Part shown: positions 8,458 to 16,387 of the stretch, piece by piece
How positions within the stretch are numbered: the first letter of the stretch is position 1
Layout of the letters: every line of letters begins with the position of its first letter
Assembly: GCA_910574995.1 (NCBI GenBank)
Contig: CAJTCS010000004.1
Span: 272,049 to 336,048, forward strand
Source: Oscillospiraceae bacterium
Lineage (GTDB): Bacteria > Bacillota > Clostridia > Oscillospirales > Acutalibacteraceae
Direction: 5' to 3'
Length of the DNA stretch: 64,000 nt
Program-made: the position numbers and the translations under genes
The notes under the pieces: model-generated
Database searches by the model: none
The model's input: the letters and a program-made list of their open reading frames with translations, nothing else
What the model was told of the DNA's origin: nothing

Positions 8458-8460
8458 ATC

Positions 8461-8970
8461 ATGGTGAAATACACACCAAAGAGAGTGTTCGTCTTAGAAG
8501 GGAAAATTTACCTGGAACTCAGTTATGACCAGTTCAAACAGCAAGTAGATACATACCAAGGCAGGAGGTTCCTACCCCTGCACGGTATGCTGATGGAAGT
8601 ATCCGAAGATGCGTACAAGGCATTTTACAAAGACAATCGCCGTCAAAAATATTTGAACGAGCGTTCAAGCGACAACGGCGACTTTTCCTATGATATGCTC
8701 ACCACAGACGAGTTCAATGGCGAGGATATTCTGGTGGACGCCGTATCAGATACGGCTGGACAAGCAGAAAGGAATCTTCTGCTTGAGAAGCTCCGGCAGG
8801 CAGTTGCTTCGCTGGCAGAAGATGATCAGCAGCTTATCCGAGTGCTATATGTGGAGGGCATGACCGAACGCCAGTATGCTGAAAAAACAGGAGTGTATCA
8901 CAATGCCATCCACTATCAAAAGAAAAGACTGCTGGCCAAACTTAAGATGCAATTGACACGCAAAGATTAA
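8461..8970 (+). CDS. Sigma-70-like factor of Tn916/Tn1549-type element
   Basis: A 169-residue protein. The N-terminal half is typical of ICE-borne sigma-like proteins (KYTPKRVFVLEGKIYLELSY, VSEDAYKAFYKDNRRQKYL). Residues ~105-165 form a sigma region 4 HTH (LEKLRQAVASLAEDDQQLIR, EGMTERQYAEKTGVYHNAIH). It would steer RNA polymerase to element promoters. The ATG at 8461 has GGAGG upstream, but that site lies in a hairpin. The genes it should drive (excisionase, integrase) are missing downstream; an AKR gene begins at 9085. Confidence 0.8.
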   Translation: MVKYTPKRVFVLEGKIYLELSYDQFKQQVDTYQGRRFLPLHGMLMEVSEDAYKAFYKDNRRQKYLNERSSDNGDFSYDMLTTDEFNGEDILVDAVSDTAGQAERNLLLEKLRQAVASLAEDDQQLIRVLYVEGMTERQYAEKTGVYHNAIHYQKKRLLAKLKMQLTRKD

Positions 8971-9041
8971 GCCACATCTGCGGCATAAACCTCTTTCTTT
9001 GTTGAAATGTGGTGTACTTTCCCGTTGCTGTCTGCTATAAT
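8971..9041 (+). promoter_or_regulatory. Promoter of AKR gene with degenerate shared operator
   Basis: A degenerate form of the shared palindrome (GCCACATCTGCGGC) is followed by GAAATGTGGTGTACTTTCCC. GTGTAC (9012-9017), an 18-nt spacer and TATAAT (9036-9041) have exactly the same spacing as the promoter at 10940-10969 (GTGTAC, 18 nt, TATACT). This points to a common activator-dependent promoter type. Confidence 0.6.
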
Positions 9042-9084
9042 TTTCCCATAGAATTTCCGGAAAACCAAATCAGGAGGGACTTAT

Positions 9085-10203
9085 ATGCAAAAATTTGGTT
9101 TCGGCCTTATGCGCCTGCCCACTGTGGATGGCCAGTACACGCAGGTAGACATCCCCGCGTTCCAAGAGATGGCCGACGCTTTCATTGCGGCGGGCGGTAC
9201 ATACTTTGACACCGCCTGGCCCTACCACGGCGGAAACTCCGAGCGGGCATTTAAGGAGGTTGTGGTTAAACGATATCCACGTGACAGCTTTACGATCACC
9301 GACAAGATGCCCATGTACGCGGTCAATACCGCGGACGATCTGCCCAAAATCTTTAATGAACAGTTGGAACGCTGCGGCGTGGAGTATTTCGACTACTACT
9401 GGCTCCATGCCCTGGGCAGCGGCAATTATGAGAAGGTACAAAAGACCAACGCTTTCGACTTTATCGCCCGGATGAAAGCGGAGGGTAAAATCAAGCACAT
9501 TGGCTTCTCCTATCACGATGACGCCGCGCTGTTGGAACAGATTCTCACCGACCACCCCGAGGTAGAGTATGTGCAAATTCAGCTGAACTACCTGGACTGG
9601 GAGGATCCCACTGTCCAGTCTGGCAAGTGCTATGAGATTTGCAAAAACCACGGCAAGCCAGTGATGGTCATGGAACCAATCAAGGGCGGCAGTCTGGCTG
9701 ACATTCCGGAGGAAGTGGACAAACTGCTGAAAGGACAGCGCCCGGAACTCTCTACCGCAAGCTGGGCCATCCGGTTTGCCGCCAGCCAGGAAAACGTGCA
9801 GGTAGTTCTCTCTGGCATGAGCAGCATGGCGCAGATGGATGATAATCTCAGCTACATGAAAGACTTCCAGCCGCTGGACGCCGCCGAAGCCGCAGCGCTT
9901 ACAAAAGCTGCGGAAATCATCCGGGCCAGCATTGCCATACCTTGCACCGCCTGCCGGTATTGCGTCAGCGAGGCCAAGTGTCCCAAGAATATTGCCATCC
10001 CCGACGTGTTCGCCATCTACAATAACCTCAAGCGGTTCAGCGGCCCGCAGGGAATGGTGGCGGCTACCTATTACGCCAACCTTACCGAGAGCCACGGCAA
10101 GGCCGGTGACTGCATCGGATGCGGCCAGTGCGAGAAACACTGCCCCCAGCACCTGCCTATCCGTGACTATCTCAAGCAGGTATCGGCGGATTTAGATAGA
10201 TAA
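9085..10203 (+). CDS. Aldo/keto reductase with C-terminal ferredoxin domain
   Basis: A 372-residue protein of the COG1453 type. An AKR barrel carries the tetrad Asp42, Tyr47, Lys74 and His108 (FDTAWPYHGG, ITDKMP, YYWLHAL). The C-terminal third holds two iron-sulphur motifs: CTACRYCVSEAKCP and CIGCGQCEKHCPQHLP. The family reduces carbonyls, probably drawing electrons from ferredoxin-like centres; the substrate is unknown. The ATG at 9085 follows AGGAGGG. It is preceded by the shared redox-island promoter and followed by a strong terminator that separates it from convergent tetR. It is intact and full length. Confidence 0.88.
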   Translation: MQKFGFGLMRLPTVDGQYTQVDIPAFQEMADAFIAAGGTYFDTAWPYHGGNSERAFKEVVVKRYPRDSFTITDKMPMYAVNTADDLPKIFNEQLERCGVEYFDYYWLHALGSGNYEKVQKTNAFDFIARMKAEGKIKHIGFSYHDDAALLEQILTDHPEVEYVQIQLNYLDWEDPTVQSGKCYEICKNHGKPVMVMEPIKGGSLADIPEEVDKLLKGQRPELSTASWAIRFAASQENVQVVLSGMSSMAQMDDNLSYMKDFQPLDAAEAAALTKAAEIIRASIAIPCTACRYCVSEAKCPKNIAIPDVFAIYNNLKRFSGPQGMVAATYYANLTESHGKAGDCIGCGQCEKHCPQHLPIRDYLKQVSADLDR

Positions 10204-10215
10204 ACAGCACAGAAG

Positions 10216-10247
10216 AAAGCGCGAGGCCGAAAGGCCCCGCGCTTTTC
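10216..10247. terminator. Bidirectional terminator
   Basis: AAAGCGCGAGGCC, GAAA loop, GGCCCCGCGCTTTT. It serves the AKR gene (plus) and the TetR gene (minus), which converge here. Confidence 0.85.
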
Positions 10248-10253
10248 GCGCTA

Positions 10254-10805
10254 TCATTTTATCCCTTCCACCCCGTGGCACACCAGCTGGATAGCCAGTT
10301 CTATGATCTCTTCCAGCGGGATCTTCTTGCCGTCAGCCACCCACTGCTTATAAATCGCCAGGGTGCTTTGGGAGATAAAGGTCATAATGATGTCCTGCCG
10401 GAAGGGGTCGCCAGGGCTCTCTGTCCAGGTCTGTTTCATAATGTCGCTGGTGATGCGGCGGCTGACATAGTGGTAGCTGCCCGCACAAGTAATGCGCTCC
10501 CCTAGCTTGCCCAGACGTTCCTGAGAGAGAAAAAACTCCCGAGTGATCTTGTCCATGTCCCGGGGACGCACCATGCCCTCGGTGCGCTTGATAAAGTCCT
10601 GGGCCAGTTCGTTCTGAATCTCCCGCAGAAGGTCATCCAAAGAATCGTAGTGCAGATAAAAGGTCTTACGGTTAATCCTTGCCCGCTCCGTTAGTTCCTT
10701 GATGGACATATCCTCATAGTCCATCTCACAGATCATTTCCTCGAACACCCTGCGGATATTCTCCTTAGTGCGCTGAATGCGCAGGTCCACTTTTTTCTCT
10801 GCCAT
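10254..10805 (-). CDS. TetR-family regulator
   Basis: A 183-residue TetR protein. Residues ~10-58 are the HTH (RTKENIRRVFEEMICEMDYE, MSIKELTERARINRKTFYLH, YDSLDDLL). The C-terminal ligand domain is helical and ends in an RxxxxxGVEGIK tail. ATG 10805 is chosen because AAAGGAGGG lies just before it; the longer frame begins within that site. It is divergent from the ferredoxin/AKR operon at 10998, and the palindromes lie in the space between them. It is a good candidate for binding that operator, but no other copy of the operator has a TetR gene beside it. Confidence 0.85.
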   Translation of the reverse strand: MAEKKVDLRIQRTKENIRRVFEEMICEMDYEDMSIKELTERARINRKTFYLHYDSLDDLLREIQNELAQDFIKRTEGMVRPRDMDKITREFFLSQERLGKLGERITCAGSYHYVSRRITSDIMKQTWTESPGDPFRQDIIMTFISQSTLAIYKQWVADGKKIPLEEIIELAIQLVCHGVEGIK

Positions 10806-10883
10806 GGTCAGCCCTCCTTTCATATTATTTTACTATACACACGACCGATATGCAACATATGGCCCATATCTTTCCCCAAAAAG

Positions 10884-10969
10884 TTACGCCACATTTCAAC
10901 AAAGAGTGTGGCGTAAACCCCATTCCCTGCTGAAATGGTGTGTACTTCCCCCACCGAAACCGATATACT
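10884..10969 (+). promoter_or_regulatory. Shared operator and promoter of ferredoxin-AKR operon
   Basis: IR1: TTACGCCACA and TGTGGCGTAA, perfect 10-bp arms, 13-nt spacer (10884-10916). IR2: CCATT and AATGG around 10920-10938. Then GTGTAC (10940-10945), 18 nt, TATACT (10964-10969). The architecture matches the regions upstream of 6622 and 9085. Confidence 0.68.
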
Positions 10970-10997
10970 GGACTCAAGAACGACAGGGGGGATTAAC

Positions 10998-11288
10998 ATG
11001 AGGACAAAAGCTATCGCTCCCATCCTTGCGGATAACTTGGCAGGCTGTGAGCGCTGCCAGAAATGCGCCGCTCAATGCCCTGGGCATATCAATATTCCGG
11101 CTATGCTGGCGATTTTCTGTCAGTGCCAAAATGGAGATAGGTCTGCGCTGCTGCCGATAAAAGATTTCAATAAACATGGCCTCCCCATCGATTGTATCGA
11201 GTGTGGGGCCTGCACCGCTCACTGCCCCAAGCATTTTGACATACGGGCAGCCATAAAAGAATTGGCCATGCAATCCATGCAAGAATAG
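10998..11288 (+). CDS. Small di-cluster ferredoxin-like protein
   Basis: A 96-residue protein with two cysteine clusters, CERCQKCAAQCPGHINIP and CIECGACTAHCPKHFDIR, likely to hold 4Fe-4S centres. It aligns by eye with the C-terminal domain of the fused AKR at 9085, as if that domain had become a separate gene. ATG 10998 follows GGGGGGA. It lies 32 nt before the AKR at 11321 and probably feeds it electrons, making a split version of the fused enzyme. It could instead be a leftover from decay of an older fused AKR. Confidence 0.75.
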   Translation: MRTKAIAPILADNLAGCERCQKCAAQCPGHINIPAMLAIFCQCQNGDRSALLPIKDFNKHGLPIDCIECGACTAHCPKHFDIRAAIKELAMQSMQE

Positions 11289-11320
11289 AACGGAATCGAA
11301 AAAAACGGGAGTGAATGACA

Positions 11321-12304
11321 ATGAAAACCAGAAACTGCGGCAATTTGAAAGTAAGTGAAATCGGCATGGGCTGCATGGGCTTCTCCCACGGCTATGGGCA
11401 GATACCCAGCGAGGAATACAGCATCGAGGCCATCCGCAAAGCTTTGGACTACGGCTGCGACTTCCTCGACACCTCCGAGGCCTACGGCCCCTATATGTCT
11501 GAAACCGGGCATAACGAGAAAATAGTAGGCAAAGCCATCCAGGGCCGCCGGGAAGATGTGGTGCTGGCAACCAAGCTGTTCATCGGCACCGGCGAGGCAA
11601 AGCGCTCTGCCTACGACGCTATACGCAGGCACCTGGAAGCGTCCCTCAAGCGCCTGCGGACTGATTACGTTGACCTGTACTACCTTCACCGAATCAACCC
11701 CGCCGTCCCGGTAGAGCGGGTAGCCGAGGGTATGGGCAGGCTCATTGACGAGGGGCTTATTCGCGGCTGGGGGCTGTCCATGGTGACGGTCGACTTTATC
11801 GAACGCGCCCATAAAGTCACGCCGGTAAGCGCGGTTCAGAATATCTACTCCATGATGGAACGGGACTATGAGAAAAAGGTCATCCCCTACTGCCAGGAGA
11901 ATCATATTGGCTTCGTGGCCTTCTCGCCCATCGCCAGCGGGTATCTTTCCGGCAAAGTGACGGCAGATACCAGGTTTGTGGGGGACGACGTGCGTAGATG
12001 GGTACCTCAGCTCAGCCAGCAGAACCTGGAGGCGAACCAGCCGTTTATTGACTTGGTAGCGGGTATGGCAAAACGGAAGAATGCCACAAACGCGCAAATT
12101 TCCCTGGCGTGGATGCTCAAGAAATATCCCCATGTGGTGCCTATCCCCGGTTCGAAAAACCAGGAACGCATCCTGGAGAATCTGCGGGCGTCGGAAGTAG
12201 AACTGACCGACAGCGAGTTTCAGGAACTGGAAACTGCGCTGGCAGCTATACAGGTCTACGGCAGGCGTAAGGATGTCAACATGGGATCGGAATATATGGA
12301 CTAA
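11321..12304 (+). CDS. Aldo/keto reductase
   Basis: A 327-residue AKR of the YajO/Gcy-like group. The catalytic residues are visible as Asp50 and Tyr55 (FLDTSEAYG), Lys85 (LATK) and His123 (YYLHRI). The C-terminal cofactor motif reads VPIPGSKNQERILENL. It should reduce an aldehyde or ketone with NAD(P)H; the substrate is not evident. Two Mets compete for the start; ATG 11321 has GGGAG at 9 nt, whereas 11315 is too close. It is co-transcribed with the small ferredoxin gene and sits under the shared operator. Confidence 0.88.
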   Translation: MKTRNCGNLKVSEIGMGCMGFSHGYGQIPSEEYSIEAIRKALDYGCDFLDTSEAYGPYMSETGHNEKIVGKAIQGRREDVVLATKLFIGTGEAKRSAYDAIRRHLEASLKRLRTDYVDLYYLHRINPAVPVERVAEGMGRLIDEGLIRGWGLSMVTVDFIERAHKVTPVSAVQNIYSMMERDYEKKVIPYCQENHIGFVAFSPIASGYLSGKVTADTRFVGDDVRRWVPQLSQQNLEANQPFIDLVAGMAKRKNATNAQISLAWMLKKYPHVVPIPGSKNQERILENLRASEVELTDSEFQELETALAAIQVYGRRKDVNMGSEYMD

Positions 12305-12477
12305 TTTTTGACCGGCGCGAAGCGGGTAAAAGTTTCGTCGTCTCACCTGCCGGTTCGGTCGGCTCGGGACGATTGCCACCGGCAATCCTCGCCCTTTTCA
12401 AAGGTGGTGGGGGTGGAGGGGGCAAAGTCCCTTCCCCGCCGGAGGCCATTCATACTACAAAAATCAGGAGGATTATC
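12305..12477. other. Spacer between AKR genes, holding the 53-nt element
   Basis: Contains 53-nt hairpin element copy C (12340-12392, minus orientation), then a G-rich tract (GGTGGTGGGGGTGGAGGGGG) and the RBS AGGAGG for the ATG at 12478. The element therefore lies inside a probable transcript joining two AKR genes. Confidence 0.6.
12340..12392 (-). repeat. 53-nt hairpin element, copy C
   Basis: Read on the minus strand it begins GCGAG, then hairpin GATTGCC-GGT-GGCAATC, a linker GTCCCGAGCC, and the conserved tail GACCGAACCGGCAGGTGAGAC. Two further copies of exactly 53 nt lie at 52903 and 53697. The tail is nearly invariant, while the stem varies with compensation. Confidence 0.75.
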
Positions 12478-13389
12478 ATGGAAACCAGAATTTTAGGCAA
12501 GGATCTGAAAGTCAGCGCCATCGGCCTGGGCTGCATGGGCCTGTCCCACGCAAACGGCGCCCCCACCGAGGAGAACGAGGCCGTTCGGCCGCTGCGGGAG
12601 GCTGTGGAGGATGGCTACACCTTCTTCGACACCGCCGAGACCTACGGCTACAAGGAGGACCCCCACAACAACGAAAAGCTTCTGGGCAAAGCCTTTGCGG
12701 GGATGCGCGACAAGCTGGTGATCGCCACCAAGTTCGGCGTGTGGTTCGATTTCAGCCAAGACCCGGACCATCCCCAGCTGCATACCGATTCCCGCCCGGA
12801 AACCATCCGTAAGTCTGTAGAGGAAAGCCTGCGGCGGCTGAACACCGGCTATATCGACCTGTACTACCAGCACCGGGTAGACCCCAATGTGGAGCCGGAA
12901 ACCGTGGCCGAGGTCATGGCGGAGCTGATCAAAGAGGGGAAAATCCGGCACTGGGGCGTGTCCATGGCCAGCGAGGAATACATCCGCCGCGCCCACGCTG
13001 TCTGCCCCTTGACGGCATCCCAGAATGTGTACTCGCTGATTGCCCCGGATGAATCTTTATTCAACACCTTCGAGGAGCTAAACATCGGCCTGGTGTCCTG
13101 CTGCCCCATTGCAAAGGGGCTGCTCACCGGAGCGTATAGCAAAGGCGAGCAGTTTGAGAATGGGGATATGCGCAAGGGCTCCGCATGGTTCAGTGATGAA
13201 ACCATGGACAAGACCAAGCCCCTGATGGACTACCTGACCCAGCTGGGCGCGGAGAAGAACGCCACCCTGGGGCAGCTTTCCCTGGCGCCGCTTGAAAGAA
13301 AATGCCGGAGCGGGGGATATCCGGCTGACGGCGGAGGAAGTAGCGGGGATCGACGCCGCTATTGCCGCTATGAACGCATAAATATATAG
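12478..13389 (+). pseudogene. Aldo/keto reductase with internal deletion near C-terminus
   Basis: The first ~265 residues are a good AKR with Asp51 and Tyr56 (FFDTAETYG), IATKFG and YYQHRV. ATG 12478 follows AGGAGG. After LGQLSLA the sequence jumps: in another frame one reads LKENAGAGDIRLTAEEVAG and IDAAIAAMNA, which is the normal AKR C-terminus. About 60 bases that should encode the WML...IPG cofactor-binding segment are missing, and the annotated frame ends in junk. The enzyme is likely dead or badly impaired. This is a deletion, not a simple point frameshift. Confidence 0.8.
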
Positions 13390-13396
13390 AACAACG

Positions 13397-13420
13397 GCCC
13401 TGCCTTGTGGCGGGGCTTTT
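13397..13420 (+). terminator. Terminator after AKR pseudogene
   Basis: GCCCTGCC, TTGT loop, GGCGGGGC followed by TTTT. Confidence 0.7.
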
Positions 13421-13440
13421 GTGTAAATAACGGTGATTAT

Positions 13441-13560
13441 ATGGAAAAACACATCGCCCATATCCAGGAGAATTTTGAGATTTTTGACTTTAAGCTCACA
13501 GACGAAGAAATGGCGCAGATGATAGCGGTGGATAGGAATGAGCGGCTGGCCGATTACCGA
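13441..13560 (+). pseudogene. C-terminal fragment of an aldo/keto reductase
   Basis: The frame reads HIAHIQENFEIFDFKLTDEE then MAQMIAVDRNERLADYR. This is the usual last ~40 residues of an AKR (helix after the cofactor site, then a D/E-rich helix). There is no barrel upstream and the terminator lies just before it. A remnant of a further AKR copy. Confidence 0.65.
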
Positions 13561-13778
13561 GCCTGCAAGACCATTTTCATAGCGGGGACTTCCCACACTT
13601 CCTCTCGTGGCGTAGCTGCAAAGAATCATGGAGCAACAATCGCTTGCGGACGGTCTTGTAAAAATGGCACAGCCACGGCTCATGCTTTTTAAGCATAGGC
13701 TGCCAACAAAATAAGCATTAGACACATCACGAGAACTGCTGTATACTGGTAGCAAGAACCACGAAAGGGCGCGATAAT

Positions 13779-15104
13779 GTGTTCACAAACAAAGACCTGA
13801 AAAACCTGATCGTCCCGCTGTTTTTAGAGCAGCTCCTGGTAATGCTGGTAGGAATCGCCGACACCTTCATCGTCAGCTACGCCGGGGAGGCGGCGGTGTC
13901 CGGGGTGTCGCTGGTGAACTCCTTCAGCACCATTTTTATTTACCTGTTCACAGCCCTGGCCTCTGGCGGCGCGGTGGTGATAAGCCAGTACATCGGCCGG
14001 GGCGTGAAAGACGACGCGGGCGAGGCCGCCAGCCAGCTGCTTACAGCCTCCACTCTGTTCTCCCTAGTGATCTCCATCGTGATTTTGGCCCTGCACCGCC
14101 CTATGCTCAGCCTACTGTTCGGACAGGTGGAACCCGCCGTCATGGACGCCTGCGTGGTGTACCTGCAAATCTCGGTGTTCTCCTACCCGGCTCTCGCTGT
14201 CTACAACACGGGCGCGGCACTGTACCGCAGCCTGGGCAGGACCAGTGTCACCATGTACATCTCCATTGCGGCCAACGCGATTAACGTGGTGGGCAACCTG
14301 ATTGGCGTGTTCGTGCTCCGCGCCGGGGTAGCGGGCGTAGCCTGGCCCACGCTCATCGCCCGGGTGTTCTCGGCGGCGGTGATTACCCTGCTGTGCTTCG
14401 GCAAGAGGGTAGACGTGCGCTACACCTGGCGGCAAATCTGCAAATGGAACGGGGAGCTGATGAAGCGCATCCTGCGTATAGCCGTACCCAACGGGGTAGA
14501 AAACGGCATCTTCCAACTGGTGAAGGTGGCGCTTAGCAGCGTGGTGGCCCTGTTCGGCACCTACCAGATCGCCGCCAACGGCATCGCCCAGAGCATCTGG
14601 AGCCTGGCGGCTCTGGCCGGGACGACCATGGGGCCGGTGTTCATCACAGTGATCGGCCAGTGCATGGGCGCGGAGGACACAGCCCAGGCAGAGCACTACT
14701 TCAAGAAGCTCTTGAAAATTACCTTGGCAATCTCATTGGTCTGGAACGGCTTAGTCTTCGCCATTACCCCGGTGATGATGAATTTCTATCAAATCTCCAA
14801 CGAGGCTAAACATCTGGTAGTTATTCTGGTGCTGATACACAACATCTTTAATACCGTGGCCTTCCCCATGTCTGGGCCGCTGTCAAATGGCTTGCGAGCG
14901 GCGGGGGACATCAGGTTCACCATGATAGTCTCCATAGCCTCCACCATAGGCGGGCGGCTGCTGTTCTCCCTGTTGTTCGCCATCGTGTTCAACTGGGGCG
15001 TGGTCGGCATCGCGGCGGCTATGTGCCTGGACTGGGTGATACGGGCGGTAATCTTCGCCCTGCGGCTGAGATCCGGCAAGTGGAAAGCATGCAAAGTGAT
15101 TTAA
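13779..15104 (+). CDS. MATE-family efflux transporter
   Basis: A 441-residue membrane protein with about 12 hydrophobic segments and MATE signatures in both halves (EQLLVMLVGIADTFIVSYAG, ALASGGAVVISQYIGRG, GVENGIFQLVKVAL). It exports cationic or hydroxylated compounds using an ion gradient. The start is GTG at 13779; the overlapping ATG at 13777 leads to an immediate stop. A fair promoter lies upstream (TAGACA, 17 nt, TATACT). It is followed 12 nt later by a LysR gene on the same strand, suggesting an operon. Confidence 0.88.
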   Translation: MFTNKDLKNLIVPLFLEQLLVMLVGIADTFIVSYAGEAAVSGVSLVNSFSTIFIYLFTALASGGAVVISQYIGRGVKDDAGEAASQLLTASTLFSLVISIVILALHRPMLSLLFGQVEPAVMDACVVYLQISVFSYPALAVYNTGAALYRSLGRTSVTMYISIAANAINVVGNLIGVFVLRAGVAGVAWPTLIARVFSAAVITLLCFGKRVDVRYTWRQICKWNGELMKRILRIAVPNGVENGIFQLVKVALSSVVALFGTYQIAANGIAQSIWSLAALAGTTMGPVFITVIGQCMGAEDTAQAEHYFKKLLKITLAISLVWNGLVFAITPVMMNFYQISNEAKHLVVILVLIHNIFNTVAFPMSGPLSNGLRAAGDIRFTMIVSIASTIGGRLLFSLLFAIVFNWGVVGIAAAMCLDWVIRAVIFALRLRSGKWKACKVI

Positions 15105-15116
15105 GAGGAGAAACCT

Positions 15117-15980
15117 ATGGAACTTCGCGTACTGCGCTATTTTCTCATGGTGGCCAGGGAGGAAAACATCACCCGCACCGCGGAAAAACTCCACATTACT
15201 CAGCCCACCCTGTCCCGGCAGCTGATGCAGCTGGAGGAGGATTTGGGCGCCACCCTCTTCCGCCGGAGAAACCACCGCATTTTGCTCACCGAGGACGGAA
15301 TGCTCCTGAAACGCCGGGCCCAGGAACTGCTGGAACTGGCGGAAAAGACCCGGCGGGAATTCCAGGGCCGTGAGGAGCTGACCGGCGAGATTGCCATCGG
15401 CTGCGGGGAAACCTGCAATATGGCCTACCTTTCCGACTGGATGATGTCCTTTCGCCGGGAACACCCGCTTGTCCAGTTCCGCATCCGGACGGCTACCGCT
15501 GACGACGTGAAGGAGCGCATCGAAAACGGGCTTTTGGACATGGGCCTGCTGGTGGAGCCGGCAGAAGCCACGGATTACGAGAGCGTGCGCATGCCCGGCA
15601 AGGAGCGCTGGGGGGCCCTGGTGCGGGCGGATTCCTCTTTGGCGGCGGAGGCCGTCGGTCCGAAGGACCTGCTGAGCCAGCCCCTGCTGCTGCCCACGCG
15701 GGAATCGGTGCATAGCCAGCTGATGGGGTGGTTTGGGGAGGACTATACAAAAATCCAGGTGGCGGCCCGGTTCGATTTCACCTTCAACGCCGCCATCATG
15801 GTCAAGCACCACATGGGGGTAGCCCTCTGCCATGACAAGGGCACCGCTTTTTTCCCCAGCCTGCGCATGGTGCCCTTGTCCCCCACGCTGGAGAGTGGCG
15901 CGGTGTTGGCTTGGAAGAAAGAGCAAGCCCGCTCCCGGGCGGTGGAACAATTTATAACGCACATCAGTGAATTATCCTGA
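15117..15980 (+). CDS. LysR-type transcriptional regulator
   Basis: A 287-residue LysR. The N-terminal winged HTH reads MELRVLRYFLMVAREENITR, AEKLHITQPTLSRQLMQLEE, RRRNHRILLTEDG. A substrate-binding domain follows (GEIAIGCGETCNMAYLSDWM, and GVALCHDKGTAFFPSL near the end). Full length. ATG 15117 follows AGAGGAG. It lies between the MATE pump and a MerR-like/AKR operon and probably controls one or both. Effector unknown. Confidence 0.88.
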   Translation: MELRVLRYFLMVAREENITRTAEKLHITQPTLSRQLMQLEEDLGATLFRRRNHRILLTEDGMLLKRRAQELLELAEKTRREFQGREELTGEIAIGCGETCNMAYLSDWMMSFRREHPLVQFRIRTATADDVKERIENGLLDMGLLVEPAEATDYESVRMPGKERWGALVRADSSLAAEAVGPKDLLSQPLLLPTRESVHSQLMGWFGEDYTKIQVAARFDFTFNAAIMVKHHMGVALCHDKGTAFFPSLRMVPLSPTLESGAVLAWKKEQARSRAVEQFITHISELS

Positions 15981-16010
15981 TGATATAGCAGTAGAAAGGA
16001 GACTGTGCAC

Positions 16011-16367
16011 ATGACAAAGCAAGAGGCGAGCCAGCGTTACGGCATCCCGGAAAAAATCTTGGACGAATACGAAAGCTGGGGGCTGTGTACGACGGTAAAG
16101 AAGGTGACGGGCGCCTGGCAGTATGATGAAACGGATATTGAGCGGCTGAGCCTGATCCTCACCTTGCACGATATCGGCTTTCAGCCCCCAGAGGTGGAAA
16201 ACTATATGCGCCTGGTGCTGGAAGGAAACAGCACCGATGCCCAACGGCTGCTCGTGCTGGGCGAAAAGCGGCGGGGTATGCTGGACGAGATACACTTCCG
16301 TGAAAAGCAGCTGGACAGGCTGGACTACCTGCGGTATGAGATTCAGAAAAAGCAGGAAAGAAAATAA
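16011..16367 (+). CDS. MerR-like small regulator
   Basis: A 118-residue protein with a MerR-type HTH at the N-terminus (KQEASQRYGIPEKILDEYES, YDETDIERLSLILTLHDIGF) and a C-terminal coiled helix rich in Arg and Lys (FREKQLDRLDYLRYEIQKKQ). No cysteine metal site is evident. ATG 16011 is preferred over GTG 16005 because of spacing from AAAGGAG. It lies 20 nt before the AKR at 16388, so it is likely co-transcribed and autoregulatory. Confidence 0.78.
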   Translation: MTKQEASQRYGIPEKILDEYESWGLCTTVKKVTGAWQYDETDIERLSLILTLHDIGFQPPEVENYMRLVLEGNSTDAQRLLVLGEKRRGMLDEIHFREKQLDRLDYLRYEIQKKQERK

Positions 16368-16387
16368 TATTCTATGGAGGAATCAAC

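Noticed and set aside
9070..10152. Minus-strand 360-codon frame opposite the fused AKR
   Set aside because: Antisense shadow of a clear AKR with catalytic residues and Fe-S motifs on the plus strand.
11219..12385. Long minus-strand open frame (388 codons) opposite the AKR gene
   Set aside because: It mirrors the codon structure of the plus-strand AKR, has no ribosome site and no recognisable motif; GC-rich third positions create antisense ORFs.
14883..15962. Minus-strand 359-codon frame opposite LysR and MATE
   Set aside because: Composition rich in His, Gly and Pro, no ribosome site; shadow of real genes.
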